64,000 bases of DNA from Streptomyces sp. NBC_00683. Lineage in GTDB: Bacteria; Actinomycetota; Actinomycetes; Streptomycetales; Streptomycetaceae. A program made the position numbers and the translations under genes. Position 1 is the first letter of the stretch. Each line of letters begins with the position of its first letter. Of this stretch, positions 31,236 to 39,939 are shown piece after piece. Below the pieces are notes generated by a model. It made no database searches. It was not told the DNA's origin and saw only the letters and a list, made by a program, of their open reading frames with translations. The stretch covers positions 3,100,001 through 3,164,000 of the forward strand of contig NZ_CP109013.1 of the NCBI RefSeq assembly GCF_036226745.1. The letters run 5' to 3'.

Positions 31236-33317
31236 CTGACTACCTTCCGCGACCTCGGAATCCTTACCGAGACGGCCGAAGCCCTTGAGGCTGTCGGCAT
31301 CACGTCCCCCTTCCCCATCCAGGAGATGACGCTCCCCGTAGCGCTCTCCGGCTCCGACGTCATCGGCCAGGCCAAGACCGGCACCGGCAAGACGCTCGGT
31401 TTCGGTCTTCCGCTCCTGGAGCGCGTGACCGTCCCCGCCGATGTGGAGTCGGGCCGCGCCGCGCCGGAGAAGCTCACCGACGCGCCGCAGGCTCTCATCG
31501 TCGTCCCCACCCGCGAGCTGTGCCAGCAGGTCACCAACGACCTGCTCACCGCCGGCAAGGTCCGTAACGTCCGCGTTCTCGCGATCTACGGCGGCCGGGC
31601 GTACGAGCCCCAGGTCGAGGCCCTCAAGAAGGGCGTCGATGTGATCGTCGGCACCCCGGGCCGTCTGCTCGACCTGGCGGGCCAGCGCAAGCTCGACCTC
31701 TCGCACATCCGCGTCCTCGTCCTCGACGAGGCCGACGAGATGCTCGACCTCGGCTTCCTGCCCGACGTCGAGCGCATCATCACGATGCTGCCGCCGAAGC
31801 GCCAGACGATGCTGTTCTCGGCCACCATGCCGGGCGCCGTCATCTCTCTCGCGCGCCGCTACATGTCGCAGCCGACGCACATCAACGCCACGTCGCCCGA
31901 CGACGAGGGCACGACCGTCAAGAACACCGCGCAGCACGTCTACCGCGCGCACAACATGGACAAGCCGGAGATGCTCTCCCGCATCCTCCAGGCCAACGGA
32001 CGCGGACTGGCCATGGTCTTCTGCCGTACGAAGCGCACGGCCGCCGACATCGCCGACCAGCTGGAGAAGCGCGGTTTCGCGTCCGGCGCGGTCCATGGCG
32101 ACCTCGGCCAGGGCGCCCGTGAGCAGGCACTGCGGGCGTTCCGCAACGGCAAGGTGGACGTCCTCGTCTGCACCGATGTCGCCGCGCGCGGTATCGATGT
32201 CGAGGGTGTGACCCATGTCATCAACTACCAGTCGCCGGAGGACGAGAAGACCTACCTCCACCGCATCGGCCGCACCGGCCGCGCGGGCGCAAAGGGCATC
32301 GCGATCACGCTGGTCGACTGGGACGACATCCCGCGCTGGCAGCTGATCAACAAGGCCCTGGACCTGAAGTTCCCGGACCCGGTCGAGACGTACTCCACCT
32401 CGCCGCACCTGTACGAGGACCTCGACATCCCCGCGGGCACCAAGGGTGTTCTGCCGCGGACCGAGCGGACCCGTGCGGGTCTGCGGGCCGAGGAGCTCGA
32501 GGACCTCGGCGAGACCGGCGGCCGCGGCCGCAAGTCGGCCGCGACCGCCCCCGCCCCTCGTGAGGAGCGCGCCCCGCGCACCCCGCGTCAGCGTCGTCGC
32601 ACCCGGGGCGGCAGCGCCTCCGAGGAAGGCGCCGTCACCGTGCCCGCGCCGTCCACGGAGGCCGGCGAGGAGCAGACGGAGGCGCGTACCCCGCGCCGCC
32701 GTCGCCGCGCCCGCGTCGGCGCCCCCGAGGGCGTCGTGGAGTCCGCGGTGGCCGTGGCCGAGGCTCCGGCCTCGCCCGCTGTCGTCGAGACCGTCGTGGC
32801 CGCACCCGTGGCCGAGGCCGAGCCGGAGGCCGACGCGAAGCCTCGCCGCCGCCGCGCCCGGACCACCACCGTGAAGGCTGTCGCCGAGACGGTGACGGTG
32901 GCCCCGGCCGCCGAGACCGTGGTCGACTTCCAGACCGTGGCCGTTGCCGCACCGGTGGCGGAGCCCGTCACCAAGCCGCGCCGCCGCGCCCGTGTCGTCA
33001 AGCCGGTCGTCGACGAGGTCGACTTCCAGATCGCTCCGGCGTCCGAGCCCGTGCCGGACACCAAGGCCCGCCGTCGGCCCCGCGCCGCCGCCAAGCCGAA
33101 GACCGAGGCGGTGGCCGCTGCTCCGGCCGCCACCGAGGACGCCGTGGAGACGAAGCCGCGCCGCCGTCGGCCGCGCGCCGCCGTGAAGGCGGAGGCCGCA
33201 GTCTCCGAGACGGCTTCGAGCGTTGCCGTGTCCGAGGACGAGGCACCTGCGAAGCCGCGCCGTCGTCGTGCCCGCGCGACCACGGCCGCCGCCGAGGCAG
33301 CGACGACCGAAGGCTGA
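31236..33317 (+). CDS. rhlE: DEAD-box ATP-dependent RNA helicase (apparent CTG start)
   Basis: 693-residue RNA helicase, cytoplasmic, likely active in RNA remodelling or ribosome assembly. The Q motif (FRDLG..PFPIQE) occupies residues 4-30, AKTGTGKT 46-53, PTREL about 91, DEAD 164-167, SAT 195-197 and HRIGRTGR 342-349. After about residue 410 comes a long Ala/Val/Glu/Pro tail punctuated by repeated KPRRRRAR-type basic clusters, probably an RNA-binding tail. The open frame begins after a TGA at 31167 and has no ATG, GTG or TTG before the ATG at 31326, which would remove the Q motif. CTG at 31236, seven bases after aagagg, gives the expected LTTFRDLGI start. Symbol by similarity to the actinobacterial RhlE. 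Confidence 0.9.
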   Translation: MTTFRDLGILTETAEALEAVGITSPFPIQEMTLPVALSGSDVIGQAKTGTGKTLGFGLPLLERVTVPADVESGRAAPEKLTDAPQALIVVPTRELCQQVTNDLLTAGKVRNVRVLAIYGGRAYEPQVEALKKGVDVIVGTPGRLLDLAGQRKLDLSHIRVLVLDEADEMLDLGFLPDVERIITMLPPKRQTMLFSATMPGAVISLARRYMSQPTHINATSPDDEGTTVKNTAQHVYRAHNMDKPEMLSRILQANGRGLAMVFCRTKRTAADIADQLEKRGFASGAVHGDLGQGAREQALRAFRNGKVDVLVCTDVAARGIDVEGVTHVINYQSPEDEKTYLHRIGRTGRAGAKGIAITLVDWDDIPRWQLINKALDLKFPDPVETYSTSPHLYEDLDIPAGTKGVLPRTERTRAGLRAEELEDLGETGGRGRKSAATAPAPREERAPRTPRQRRRTRGGSASEEGAVTVPAPSTEAGEEQTEARTPRRRRRARVGAPEGVVESAVAVAEAPASPAVVETVVAAPVAEAEPEADAKPRRRRARTTTVKAVAETVTVAPAAETVVDFQTVAVAAPVAEPVTKPRRRARVVKPVVDEVDFQIAPASEPVPDTKARRRPRAAAKPKTEAVAAAPAATEDAVETKPRRRRPRAAVKAEAAVSETASSVAVSEDEAPAKPRRRRARATTAAAEAATTEG

Positions 33318-33332
33318 TCACTCCGGTCCGCC

Positions 33333-33376
33333 CGTACGGCCCCGGTTCCCGCACCCGCGGGGACCGGGGCCGTACG
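33333..33376 (+). terminator. Hairpin after DEAD-box helicase gene
   Basis: Perfect 13-bp outer stem (33333-33345 with 33364-33376), with further inner pairing, beginning 16 bases after the helicase stop. Confidence 0.8.
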
Positions 33377-33418
33377 CGTTCCCGGGCGCGGTACCGCCAC
33401 CGGCGATAACCTCGCCCC

Positions 33419-34282
33419 ATGAGCCGGCCGCCCACCTTCGCCCCGCCCCCCTGTGCCCGTGCCCGCATGCTGCGTACCGCGCGCGGGGACTTCGCCGTGC
33501 TGGACGCGGCACCGCGTACCGAAGCGCACTCCACCGCCCTTCTGCTGCCCGGGTACACCGGCAGCAAGGAGGACTTCATCGCCCTGCTCGAACCTCTTGC
33601 GGATGCCGGGTTCCGGGTGGTGTCCGTCGACGGCCGAGGTCAGTACGAGACCGAGGGGACGGACCGTCAGGAGTCTTACGCACAGGCCGAGTTGGCCCGT
33701 GACGTACTCGCCCAGGCCGCCGCGCTCGCCGGCCCCGACGGCGCCCCCGCAACCGGTGGGATCCATCTGCTCGGGCACTCCCTGGGCGGCCAGATCGCCC
33801 GCGCCGCGGTGCTGCTCGACGCGTCGCCGTTCCGTTCGCTCACCCTGATGTCGTCCGGACCGGCCGAGATCGCCCCCGCCCAGCAGAAGAAGGCCCAGCT
33901 GCTCAGCGACGCCCTGACCCGCTGGAGCATGGCCGACGTCTGGCAGGCCATGCGCGCCCTCGATCCGCCCGAGGACGCGGACACCGGGGACGGGGAGGAC
34001 CTGCGCCGCCGCTGGATGCGGCACCACCCCGCGCAGCTGATCGCCACGGGTGCCCAGCTCTCGGCCGAGCCGGACCGGGTGGCCGAGCTCGCCGCCCTGC
34101 CCCTGCCCGTCCACGTGGTGTCGGGCGAGAGCGACGACGTCTGGCCCGTGCCGCTGCTGGACGACATGGCGCGGCGGCTGGGTGCGCGGCGCACCGTGGT
34201 CGAGGGAGCCGAGCACTCCCCCAACACGGCCAGGCCGGACGTGACGGCGGCGGCGCTCGTCTCGTTCTGGAACAGCCTCTGA
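33419..34282 (+). CDS. Alpha/beta hydrolase
   Basis: 287-residue alpha/beta hydrolase. LLPGYTGSKEDF forms the oxyanion loop, LLGHSLGGQIA carries the nucleophile Ser (about 122), SGESDDVWP the acid and EGAEHSP the His, so the triad is complete. ATG at 33419 lies shortly after the helicase terminator, making it a separate unit. No signal peptide. The closest types are general esterases or lysophospholipase-like enzymes; a substrate cannot be read. Followed by a large inverted repeat. Confidence 0.86.
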   Translation: MSRPPTFAPPPCARARMLRTARGDFAVLDAAPRTEAHSTALLLPGYTGSKEDFIALLEPLADAGFRVVSVDGRGQYETEGTDRQESYAQAELARDVLAQAAALAGPDGAPATGGIHLLGHSLGGQIARAAVLLDASPFRSLTLMSSGPAEIAPAQQKKAQLLSDALTRWSMADVWQAMRALDPPEDADTGDGEDLRRRWMRHHPAQLIATGAQLSAEPDRVAELAALPLPVHVVSGESDDVWPVPLLDDMARRLGARRTVVEGAEHSPNTARPDVTAAALVSFWNSL

Positions 34283-34352
34283 TCCTGCTCTTCATCCACC
34301 GGTGTCTCGCCCCGCTGAAGTTCGGTCACGTCTGATCGAAGTTTGAGCGAGT

Positions 34353-34392
34353 CCCCCCGCGCACGTGAGTACGAGTACTCACGTGCGGGGGG
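34353..34392. repeat. Inverted repeat between hydrolase and lipoprotein genes
   Basis: Arms gcacgtgagtac (34361-34372) and its complement (34375-34386) are separated by two bases and flanked by runs of C (34353-34358) and G (34387-34392), with a two-base bulge in the left arm. It may end the hydrolase transcript or act as an operator for the lipoprotein gene that starts 24 bases later. Confidence 0.6.
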
Positions 34393-34415
34393 CGGCTTGA
34401 TCACAGACTTGGCGC

Positions 34416-35045
34416 ATGAGACGAAACCCCGCCCTGACCAGCACGGTTACCCGCTTCCCACGCCGCACACGGCACACGCTCGTCATGACAGCTCTTGCCG
34501 CTCTGGCGCTCGCCGCCTGCGGCACCGAGAAGACGAGCGCCGGAGGACTGCGAAGCGAGCGCGCTGACACCGCCGAGGCCCGGCCCGGCCTCACGGAGAT
34601 AGCAGACAGGGTCGAGGAGTCGTGCCCCCCGAGCGCCCCGCCGGAGCCGCCGCCGAGCGGTCCGGCGCTGCCACTGCCGGCTGGTGCGGTGGAGACACCG
34701 CCGGACGTCGAGCCCGCCGCCCCCACGGCGGGGCCGGAAGTGGAGTTGAACGCTCGTGACTGGTGCGCGAGCAATCTCCATGAGGAGCGCATCGCCCAGG
34801 CGCTCCGGGATCTGGTGGATCCCAGCCCCGCCGAGGTCAGGACGATCCTGAACGACCTCGGCTATGGCGACGAGCGCATTCACGGCCTGAAGCAGTCGGG
34901 TGCGACCACACGGTTCTTCCTCGACCTGCGTGACAAGGGCGGACGGCTCTGCCTGGAGGGCTCGGCGGCCGGCGAGGGGACCGTCGTCGACAAGTGCGTG
35001 GCCCCCGTGTCCGGGCCGTTCACGTCAGGAAAGCGGAATCAGTGA
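34416..35045 (+). CDS. Secreted lipoprotein, unknown function
   Basis: 209-residue protein. A basic N-terminus, a hydrophobic stretch (MTALAALALAA) and Cys in lipobox LAAC show it is lipid-anchored outside the cell. A Pro/Glu-rich linker (about 65-110) follows, then a small domain with three Cys (ARDWCASNLHEERIAQAL, GGRLCLEG, VVDKCVAP). The C-terminus is short and basic. I do not recognise the domain. The start ATG at 34416 is close to the inverted repeat. It is followed by a hairpin at 35138 and then the beta-propeller gene on the same strand. Confidence 0.78.
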   Translation: MRRNPALTSTVTRFPRRTRHTLVMTALAALALAACGTEKTSAGGLRSERADTAEARPGLTEIADRVEESCPPSAPPEPPPSGPALPLPAGAVETPPDVEPAAPTAGPEVELNARDWCASNLHEERIAQALRDLVDPSPAEVRTILNDLGYGDERIHGLKQSGATTRFFLDLRDKGGRLCLEGSAAGEGTVVDKCVAPVSGPFTSGKRNQ

Positions 35046-35137
35046 TCGATCTGACGCTGTTGCCCGAGCATCGCCGTGGGCGGAGAACCAGCTCTTCGAG
35101 GATGGTTGACGGCTTCTCAGCGACCGTGCGGTCCCTT

Positions 35138-35162
35138 GCCGTTGCGGGAGAACCGCAACGGC
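35138..35162 (+). terminator. Hairpin after lipoprotein gene
   Basis: Perfect 10-bp inverted repeat (35138-35147 with 35153-35162) with loop gagaa, about 90 bases past the lipoprotein stop. Confidence 0.5.
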
Positions 35163-35297
35163 GCGAGGCGCGTCCATACCAGTGATCTTCACGGGCCGCC
35201 TCGTAAGACGACGGAGCACACCTCCGCCCGGCGTCTCCCGAGCCTGAGCCCGAGAAGTAGGTTCCTGACCGAGTGGCGCGTCTCAGGGGGAAGACCC

Positions 35298-36851
35298 ATG
35301 CCCGACCCGACCGAGCCCTGGTACACACCGGGCTCGCCGCAGCAGCCGGTTCCCGGCAACCCGTATGCCTCGGAAGGCTTCGGGCCGCCGCCCGGACCGC
35401 CACCGCGTCGGCGGCGCTTCGGCGGAGCACCGGTCATCGCCGCCGCCGTCGCGCTCCTGCTCGTGGCCGTGGGAGGAGGGGTGTACGCCCTCGCCGACCG
35501 GGGAAAGGACGGGCCCGCCACCCCCGTGGCGAAGGAATCGTCCAGCCCCTCCGCGCCGATGGCCCCGCCCGGTTCCCCGGCGGTCGGCACCCCGCAGGCG
35601 AAGCACATCCCGACCACGGAGGAGATCAACGCCGCACGGAAGCCGGGGGACGCGGCGACGTGGATCGTCGACGACAAGACCGATCTTCCCAGCGGGCACC
35701 AGAAGCTCTACGACCTGTGGATCGTCGGCGACACCGTTGTCCAGGCCCTGCACAGAAAGGTCGCGGCCTACCGTCTCTCGGACGGCGCCGAGGTCTGGAG
35801 CATGCCGTTGCCCGCTCCCGTCTGCGAGACACCGGCCAACCCCACGCCCGACGGCAAGGTCGTGCTCGTCTACCACAAGCGGGCCGACTCCGGGCGGAAC
35901 AACCGGTGCAACCAACTGCGGATGATCGATCTGAAGACCGGGAAGCCGGGTTGGTACAAGGAGCTCCCCGAGACCGGTGACGGGGACAACACGTTCATCG
36001 TGCACAGCGCCATCAGCGCCGGTACTTTCGCGATCGCCCGGAGCATGAAGGCGACCGCCTACCGGGTCGATGACGGTACCGAGTTGTTCGACATCCCCTG
36101 GGAGGACCCGGGGAAGTGCTTCCCCGACGACGTGGCGGGCGGTTCCCGGCTCCTGGTGAAGTCCGACTGCGCGATCGACGTCGACCAGAGCAAGAACCAC
36201 AGCCAGCTCCGCGAGATCGACCCGCTCACCGGCAAGGTCCTGTGGCGCCACCGGACCAGGACCGGATGGAAGGTCGGAAGCATGATCTCCGTCGATCCGG
36301 TCGTCTTCACCACGGAGAACGCCGTGGATCACATCGACGACTGGCGGGTCGTGGCCCTGGGCCCGGGAGGAAAGCCCGGCACCACCATCGACCCGCGGGG
36401 CACGAGTATCGAGCGATGCGCCGGGTACGGGAGCGGCGGCGACATCCAGCCCTGTCGCGGCACCGCGGTCGGCAACGGCCTCATCGTTCTGGGCGGCAAC
36501 GACAGGATCCGCCTGTACGACCTGGCCACCGGGAAGTTCCTCTGGGGGGTCAAGAGCAACGAGCTGCGCACCTTGCACCCCCTGCGTGCGGAGAAGGGCA
36601 AGGCGGTGCTCGTCTACGAGTCGGCCACACCGAGCCGCCCCGGCCGGACCTTCCTGATGGGCCCGGGTGCCGCAGGTACGGAGAAGGTGGTGCTGCGACA
36701 CCCCGCATCGACCACGGTGCAGGAGTACGAGATGGCCGGCGGGCGGCTGGCCTATGCCGACGGACGGGTCGTGATCACGTCGGCGAGCGTGAGCGGCGCC
36801 GACGACCAGCACGAAGCCCGCATGCTGTCCTTCGCCCCCGGCCCGCCCTGA
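35298..36851 (+). CDS. Membrane-anchored PQQ-like beta-propeller protein
   Basis: 517-residue protein. The first 40 residues are Pro/Gly-rich and cytoplasmic, then one membrane span (VIAAAVALLLVAVGGGVYAL), a Ser/Pro linker and a large extracytoplasmic domain. This domain has repeated blades ending in LATGKFLWGV, LTGKVLWRH and LKTGKPGWYKE, typical of PQQ-like (quinoprotein-type) repeats, but no cofactor ligands can be assigned. Several Cys pairs are present (VCETP/RCNQL; KCFPDD/DCAID; RCAGY/PCRGT). ATG at 35298 follows gggggaag. Likely a scaffold or sensor on the outer face. A taggtt at 35258 may be its -10 element. Confidence 0.82.
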   Translation: MPDPTEPWYTPGSPQQPVPGNPYASEGFGPPPGPPPRRRRFGGAPVIAAAVALLLVAVGGGVYALADRGKDGPATPVAKESSSPSAPMAPPGSPAVGTPQAKHIPTTEEINAARKPGDAATWIVDDKTDLPSGHQKLYDLWIVGDTVVQALHRKVAAYRLSDGAEVWSMPLPAPVCETPANPTPDGKVVLVYHKRADSGRNNRCNQLRMIDLKTGKPGWYKELPETGDGDNTFIVHSAISAGTFAIARSMKATAYRVDDGTELFDIPWEDPGKCFPDDVAGGSRLLVKSDCAIDVDQSKNHSQLREIDPLTGKVLWRHRTRTGWKVGSMISVDPVVFTTENAVDHIDDWRVVALGPGGKPGTTIDPRGTSIERCAGYGSGGDIQPCRGTAVGNGLIVLGGNDRIRLYDLATGKFLWGVKSNELRTLHPLRAEKGKAVLVYESATPSRPGRTFLMGPGAAGTEKVVLRHPASTTVQEYEMAGGRLAYADGRVVITSASVSGADDQHEARMLSFAPGPP

Positions 36852-36890
36852 CCGGCCTTCGTCGTGGTCACGTGCACCTTGTCGGAGGTG

Positions 36891-37802
36891 TCAGTACTGC
36901 GCCTGCAGGTGCTGCCAGAAGCCGTCGCGCAGCGCTCGCCTCAGGTGCGCGTGCCCGCGCAGTGAGTGCTGGAGCAGCCGCTCGGCCTCGACGAGCAGGT
37001 CCTGGTCGACGGAGCCCGGCAGGTAGGGGTGTCCCGGCAGCAGATCGGCGAGGGATTCCCGGCCGCGCGAGGAGAGCCAGGTGGCGGCGATCTGCGCGCC
37101 GACGAAGCGGACGTCCTCGCGGGCCGGTGCCGGGCTGTCGTCCTCGTACATCGTGACGGAGCGCCGGGTCACGTACGGGCGGCAGAAGTCGAGGTCGAAG
37201 GTGCGCTGGCTGTCGACCTCCCAGAGCAGCGGCTCGGCCTGGTTGCGTCCTTCGCCGGCCTCGATGCCCCAGAGGTGGACGCGTGCCCCGTAGCCCTGTG
37301 CCGCCTCGACGGCCGAGACCAGGTCCTCGTCGCCGCCGACGAGTGCCGCGTCGCTGATGGCCCGGTGCCTGGCCAGTGACTCGAGGTCGGTACGGATCAG
37401 CGAGTCGACGCCCTTCTGCTGGTTGTTGGCGTTGAGGTTGCCGAGCCTGACCTTGACGTCGGGGAGCTCCGCGATGGACTGCTGCTCGACCGTGTGGATC
37501 CGGCGCCTGGCTCCGTCGTACCAGTACACGCGCAGCAGCCTGCTGTCCGCGAAGATCGTGCGGGCCTTGTCGATGAAGGCCTCGATCAGCCCTTCCGCGT
37601 CGAGGTCGAAGGATCGGCGGTCCTCGGTGCCGGTGACGAGCAGCCCGGCCGCGGCGTAGACATAACCCGCGTCCACGAAGATCGCGTGGGTCGAGGGCGT
37701 CTTGGACACCTCGGCGAGCACGCGCTGGAGCAGCTCGTTGGTGCGGTCCAGCTGCTCGCGGATGCCCGCTCCTTCGTCCGGCTGCGTGTCCGCGTCGTTC
37801 AT
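36891..37802 (-). CDS. NYN-domain (PIN-like) protein, putative RNase
   Basis: 303-residue protein. A short helical N-terminus precedes the NYN domain: FVDAGYVYAA (about 42), KGVDSLIRTDL (about 130) and GGDEDLVSAV (about 157) supply the acidic residues that bind metal in PIN/NYN nucleases. The C-terminal third is helical and charged, of unknown role. The ATG at 37802 begins an acidic N-terminus. It is transcribed away from the 50-residue protein gene across an AT-richer region. The family includes RNases and RNA-processing factors; activity here is inferred from the acidic residues. Confidence 0.85.
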   Translation of the reverse strand: MNDADTQPDEGAGIREQLDRTNELLQRVLAEVSKTPSTHAIFVDAGYVYAAAGLLVTGTEDRRSFDLDAEGLIEAFIDKARTIFADSRLLRVYWYDGARRRIHTVEQQSIAELPDVKVRLGNLNANNQQKGVDSLIRTDLESLARHRAISDAALVGGDEDLVSAVEAAQGYGARVHLWGIEAGEGRNQAEPLLWEVDSQRTFDLDFCRPYVTRRSVTMYEDDSPAPAREDVRFVGAQIAATWLSSRGRESLADLLPGHPYLPGSVDQDLLVEAERLLQHSLRGHAHLRRALRDGFWQHLQAQY

Positions 37803-38012
37803 GCGGTCCTCATTGTCTGCGCATGCTCAATTACTGAAGGGTACTTAGACATCCAAAAAATTTCCTTAGCGTAGGGAATGTTTGTAGAGGGCAAGCCGTT
37901 GTACCCCCCGTGGAGCGCGAGACGCAGACGCCTTGCGCTCTTCATCCTTGCGGACGGCCAGCCCGTCCTCCCAGTAGTTCTCCAGCAGGAGGATCAGACG
38001 AAGGGAAGCCAT
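37803..38012. promoter_or_regulatory. Divergent promoter region, NYN gene / 50-residue gene
   Basis: 210-base region with an unusually AT-rich core (37825-37890). A gggtac at 37838-37843 resembles the -10 element of stress sigma factors of the SigB/SigF type on the plus strand, but a matching -35 at the right spacing was not found. An imperfect inverted repeat ttcctta..tagggaa lies near 37862-37879. Confidence 0.4.
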
Positions 38013-38165
38013 ATGCGCTTCGAGATCATGCGACTCGACGATGTCGACGGTACCGCCGTGGACAGCACCGTCGTGGACGCCGCCTCCGTCAACCGGATCG
38101 TGCAGCAGGCTGCGGCCATAGGCCAGCGCATCTACATCCGGCCGGCCGACAGTTCGGCTTCGTAA
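38013..38165 (+). CDS. 50-residue conserved small protein
   Basis: Short protein beginning MRFEIMRLDDVDG, with an alternating hydrophobic/acidic sequence and no Cys or membrane span. ATG at 38013 has gaaggga seven bases upstream. Third-position G/C is high and a strong terminator follows, so it appears to be a real monocistronic gene. The same small protein occurs, as far as I recall, throughout Streptomyces without an assigned function. Confidence 0.72.
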   Translation: MRFEIMRLDDVDGTAVDSTVVDAASVNRIVQQAAAIGQRIYIRPADSSAS

Positions 38166-38196
38166 CGCCTTACACCGCTTTGCGCCGTTGAAGAGA

Positions 38197-38231
38197 AGCG
38201 CCCCCGCACGGAAGGTCTGTGCGGGGGCGCT
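38197..38231. terminator. Hairpin between 50-residue gene and marC (convergent)
   Basis: Perfect 13-bp inverted repeat (38197-38209 with 38219-38231) with a 9-base loop, between two convergent genes; usable from both sides. Confidence 0.8.
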
Positions 38232-38245
38232 GTGCTGTCCGGGCG

Positions 38246-38851
38246 TCAGGAGTTCTGGATGACCTGGGTGACCCCGTTGATGATCTGCTGGACGGCGATG
38301 GCCGAGAGCATCATTCCGGCGAGCCGGGTCACCAGCACCACACCGCCGTCCTTGATCACACGGATGATCAACAGCGAATAGCGCATGGTCACCCAGAGCA
38401 CGACGTGCATGGCGATGATCGCCGACCAGACCGAGAGCTGACCGGCCGCGTCGTCCGCGTGCTGCACCGCCAGAATCACCGACACGATGGCGCCGGGCCC
38501 GGCGAGCAGCGGCATCCCCAGCGGAACGAGAGCCACATTGACGTCCTTGGTCTGCGTCGGCTCGTCCGTCTTGCCGGTGAGCAGGTCCAGCGCGATCAGC
38601 AGCAGGAGCAGCCCGCCCGCGATCATCAGCGCGGGGACGGAGACATGCAGGTAGTCGAGGATCTGCTGACCGAGCAGACCGAAGACGGCGATCACCCCGA
38701 AGGCGACCGCGACCGCCTGAAGGGCCATCCTGCGCTGCACCTTGGCGGGACGGCCCGCGGTGAGGGCCAGGAAGATCGGAGTGATTCCGGGGGGATCCAT
38801 AATCACAAAAAGGGTGAGAAAAAGGGATCCGAAGACAGCGACGTCGAACAC
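38246..38851 (-). CDS. MarC-family integral membrane protein
   Basis: 201-residue membrane protein with six hydrophobic spans. Family signatures VIMDPPGITPIFLALT near the N-terminus and LVPLGMPLLAGPGAIVSVI in the middle identify MarC/UPF0056. The function of the family is not established; it was once linked to multiple antibiotic resistance, which was not upheld. GTG at 38851. The next minus-strand gene, the PHP phosphoesterase, ends 131 bases upstream, so co-transcription is possible. Confidence 0.9.
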   Translation of the reverse strand: MFDVAVFGSLFLTLFVIMDPPGITPIFLALTAGRPAKVQRRMALQAVAVAFGVIAVFGLLGQQILDYLHVSVPALMIAGGLLLLLIALDLLTGKTDEPTQTKDVNVALVPLGMPLLAGPGAIVSVILAVQHADDAAGQLSVWSAIIAMHVVLWVTMRYSLLIIRVIKDGGVVLVTRLAGMMLSAIAVQQIINGVTQVIQNS

Positions 38852-38982
38852 AGTGAGCCTTGCGAGAGAAGAGCGGGCCGAACAGGGGTGCGCATGTCCG
38901 GGGCCGCGAGGACGGCCGGACGCTGCGAGGGGGCGACAGGGGTGCCGCCGGAAACAGGAGTGAGGAGCGTGCGGGAGGCGCG

Positions 38983-39849
38983 TTACGCCCGGCGGGCTCC
39001 GCCGGCTCCCGGCACCGGGAAGGCTCCCGTGGCGCGCCGGGTGATCTCGCCGTAGATCTCGGGATCGGTGGTGTACTCCCCGAGCCGTACGGTCTTGCGG
39101 GTGCCGTGGTAGTCGCTGGACCCGGTGGGCAGCAGCCCCAGGTCGCCCGCGAGGCCGCGCAGCCGGGCCCTGGTGGGCTCGTCGTGGTCCATGTGGTCCA
39201 CCTCGATGCCGTCGAGCCCCGCGGCCGCCAGACGGGCGATCGCCGCCTCGGGCACCACGTCGCCGCGCTTGACGGCGAGCGGGTGGGCGAAGACCGTGAC
39301 GCCGCCGGCGGCCTTGACCAGCCGGATCGCGTCGAACGGGTCGAGTTCGTGCTTCTCCGCGTAGGCGCGTCCGCCGTTCGCGAGCCAGGCCGGCGTGAAG
39401 GCGTCGGAGACGGTGTCGACGACGCCGAGGTCCACCAGCGCGGTGGCGATGTGGGGACGGCCCACGGAGCCGTCCCCGGCGATCCGCGCGACCTGCTCCC
39501 AGGTGACCGGTACGCCGAGTTCCCGGAGCTTGGCCACCATCGTCTGCGCGCGCGGCACCCGGTCGTCCCGTACGAGCTCGCGCTCGCGCGCCAGTTCGGG
39601 CTCCGAGGGATCGAAGAGGTACGCCAGCATGTGCAGGCCGATGCCGTCGATGCGGCAGGAGAGCTCGGCGCCCGTGACGAGCGTGAGGCCCTCAGGAAGG
39701 GCCGCGGCCGCTTCCGCGTGCCCACCCACCGTGTCGTGGTCGGTGAGGGCGACGACGTCCAGGCCCGCCGCGGCGGCACGGGCCACCAGTTCGGCGGGGG
39801 TGTCCGTGCCGTCCGACGCGGTGGAGTGGGTGTGCAGATCGATGCGCAC
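38983..39849 (-). CDS. PHP-domain metal-dependent phosphoesterase
   Basis: 288-residue PHP-domain protein. DLHTHSTASDG at residues 4-14 and ALTDHDTVGG provide His/Asp metal ligands, followed by GAELS, FAHPLAVKRG, GIEVDHMDH and TGSSDYHG, the full set for a trinuclear site. Related proteins act as 3',5'-nucleoside bisphosphate or nucleotide phosphatases. GTG at 39849 (VRIDLHTHS) is chosen over a start 14 codons upstream because the family starts almost directly at the motif and tggag lies nine bases before it. Cytoplasmic. Confidence 0.9.
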   Translation of the reverse strand: MRIDLHTHSTASDGTDTPAELVARAAAAGLDVVALTDHDTVGGHAEAAAALPEGLTLVTGAELSCRIDGIGLHMLAYLFDPSEPELARERELVRDDRVPRAQTMVAKLRELGVPVTWEQVARIAGDGSVGRPHIATALVDLGVVDTVSDAFTPAWLANGGRAYAEKHELDPFDAIRLVKAAGGVTVFAHPLAVKRGDVVPEAAIARLAAAGLDGIEVDHMDHDEPTRARLRGLAGDLGLLPTGSSDYHGTRKTVRLGEYTTDPEIYGEITRRATGAFPVPGAGGARRA

Positions 39850-39939
39850 GACGCGTACTCCAGGGCAGGCTGCGGACAGGGGGACGGTCAAGGATAACCG
39901 CCGGGCACGGCGCGCCCGGCCCCGTCGCCGCGGCCCCGG

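Noticed and set aside
30972..34216. Two long minus-strand frames over the DEAD-box helicase
   Set aside because: Val/Arg/Ala-rich shadows of the helicase and its Arg-rich tail.
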